Source: an uncultured Collinsella sp. (GTDB lineage Bacteria; Actinomycetota; Coriobacteriia; Coriobacteriales; Coriobacteriaceae). Taken from it: a stretch of DNA of 6,087 bases. A program made the position numbers and the translations under genes. The stretch covers positions 1 to 6,087 of the forward strand of contig CAJJZO010000112.1 of the NCBI GenBank assembly GCA_905197585.1. Reading direction: 5' to 3'. Below are positions 5,639-6,087 of the stretch, piece after piece. The first letter of the stretch is position 1. Each line of letters begins with the position of its first letter. The notes below the pieces were generated by a model. It had not been told where the DNA came from. It did not search any database and worked only from the letters and a program-made list of their open reading frames with translations.

Positions 5639-5667
5639 TGGATAGACATCGCCAGAACGGGTATAGT
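5639..5667 (+). promoter_or_regulatory. Candidate promoter of the PgsA-type gene
   Basis: TGGATA (5639-5644, four of six -35 matches) and TATAGT (5662-5667, five of six -10 matches) are separated by 17 bases. Transcription would begin near 5674, giving a leader of about 30 bases with the GGGGGAG ribosome site. The -35 overlaps the second GATAGACATC copy. Confidence 0.45.
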
Positions 5668-5703
5668 ATCGAAAGTTTTGTCGTTTACCAGCGGGGGAGT
5701 CCT

Positions 5704-6087
5704 GTGGGCATCAAAAAGAAGATCAAAAAGGAGCTTATCGGCACCTCCGATTACCCGTCGAATAAGATCTTCACGATCTCCAATTTCATTACCTTCACGC
5801 GCCTGATCCTCACGCTGGTCTTCCTGTACCTGTTTGTGACGGACAACAACCGTGTCGTCGCCATCGTCATCTATGCCATCGCGGCCTCCACCGACTGGAT
5901 GGACGGCCAGATTGCCCGCATGACCAAAACGGTCTCGTGGCTCGGCAAGGTTATGGATCCCATCTGCGACCGTGCGCTGCTATTTACCGGCGTACTGGGC
6001 CTGGTGGTCCGCGGCGAGCTTCCCATCTGGGTCTGTGTGCTCATCATTGGTCGCGATATCTACCTTGGTATCGGCACGCTCATCGTG
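5704..6087 (+). CDS. pgsA: CDP-alcohol phosphatidyltransferase, PgsA-type (5' part, cut by window edge)
   Basis: The first 128 residues of a membrane enzyme of phospholipid synthesis. The family signature is complete: D64, D67-G68, A71-R72, G81, D85 and D89, in the order D-x2-DG-x2-AR-x8-G-x3-D-x3-D. These residues bind the metal ions and the CDP-diacylglycerol. Hydrophobic segments at about 32-46, 49-63 and 92-125 are in the expected places. The best-known members make phosphatidylglycerophosphate from CDP-diacylglycerol and glycerol-3-phosphate; cardiolipin or phosphatidylinositol-phosphate synthases share the motif, so the symbol is tentative. The start is a GTG, chosen for GGGGGAG a few bases upstream. 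The N-terminus is lysine-rich (MGIKKKIKKE). Its base composition is noticeably less GC-rich than the neighbouring operon, which suggests it belongs to the host core genome. Confidence 0.85.
   Translation, partial: MGIKKKIKKELIGTSDYPSNKIFTISNFITFTRLILTLVFLYLFVTDNNRVVAIVIYAIAASTDWMDGQIARMTKTVSWLGKVMDPICDRALLFTGVLGLVVRGELPIWVCVLIIGRDIYLGIGTLIV

Larger units (their letters stand above)
5309..5703. other. Divergent intergenic region between the ABC operon and the PgsA-type gene
   Basis: About 395 bases without a supported gene, clearly more AT-rich than the operon from about 5400 on. It should carry the promoters of both directions. For the right-hand gene a candidate promoter is at 5639-5667. 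For the ABC operon I found no convincing -35/-10 pair. A minus-strand frame at 5649-5401 could encode 82 residues, but it has no family resemblance and probably is chance. Other structures are a weak A/T-rich hairpin at 5543-5562 and two copies of GATAGACATC at 5583-5592 and 5641-5650. Confidence 0.6.

Noticed and set aside
5401..5649. 82-codon minus-strand frame in the intergenic region
   Set aside because: No ribosome site or family resemblance, mixed composition, and it lies where promoters are expected.
1..6087. CRISPR array, tRNA or rRNA, intact insertion sequence
   Set aside because: No regularly spaced repeats, no cloverleaf or rRNA-like segment, and no transposase motif or terminal repeat pair was seen by eye.

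Overview
The window reads as high-GC Gram-positive bacterial DNA. A class Coriobacteriia host (Collinsella/Olsenella/Eggerthella type) is my best guess, from protein style only. Reading left to right there are three zones. (1) Positions 1-670: a gene-poor, AT-richer stretch with several palindromes and a short, C-terminally truncated ribbon-helix-helix antitoxin gene on the + strand; no toxin follows it. (2) About 690-5308: one long minus-strand operon with visibly higher GC. (3) About 5309-6087: an AT-richer divergent intergenic region, then the 5' part of a CDP-alcohol phosphatidyltransferase gene (PgsA type) running off the right edge on the + strand.

The minus-strand operon, in order of transcription, is: an ABC ATPase (5308-4580), a MutE/EpiE-type permease (4583-3813), a MutG-type permease (3813-2998), a 62-residue membrane-anchored microprotein (3005-2817), an OmpR-family response regulator (2771-2109) and a sensor histidine kinase (2082 leftwards). 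The first four genes overlap end to start. This is the layout of a LanFEG-type lantibiotic immunity exporter with its own two-component system. The ATPase has the glutamate 'E-loop' typical of that group in place of the Q-loop. No lantibiotic precursor or LanB/LanC/LanM-type synthetase gene is visible, so it looks like a stand-alone antimicrobial-peptide sensing and resistance module, comparable in content to CprABC-CprRK of Clostridioides difficile. The expected logic is that the kinase senses a peptide at the envelope, the regulator activates the ABC genes, and the exporter removes the peptide from the membrane.

The most unusual points are: (a) the kinase frame lacks a stop at its expected end and runs on for about 78 codons, antisense through the whole truncated antitoxin gene, which looks like a recombination or deletion junction; (b) the microprotein shares an LPNP juxtamembrane motif (and 12 of 13 bases under it) with the kinase's own sensor domain just before its second membrane helix; (c) the ABC operon leader carries an 11-bp all-GC perfect hairpin just upstream of the ribosome binding site. 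No tRNA, rRNA, CRISPR array or intact insertion sequence was seen.
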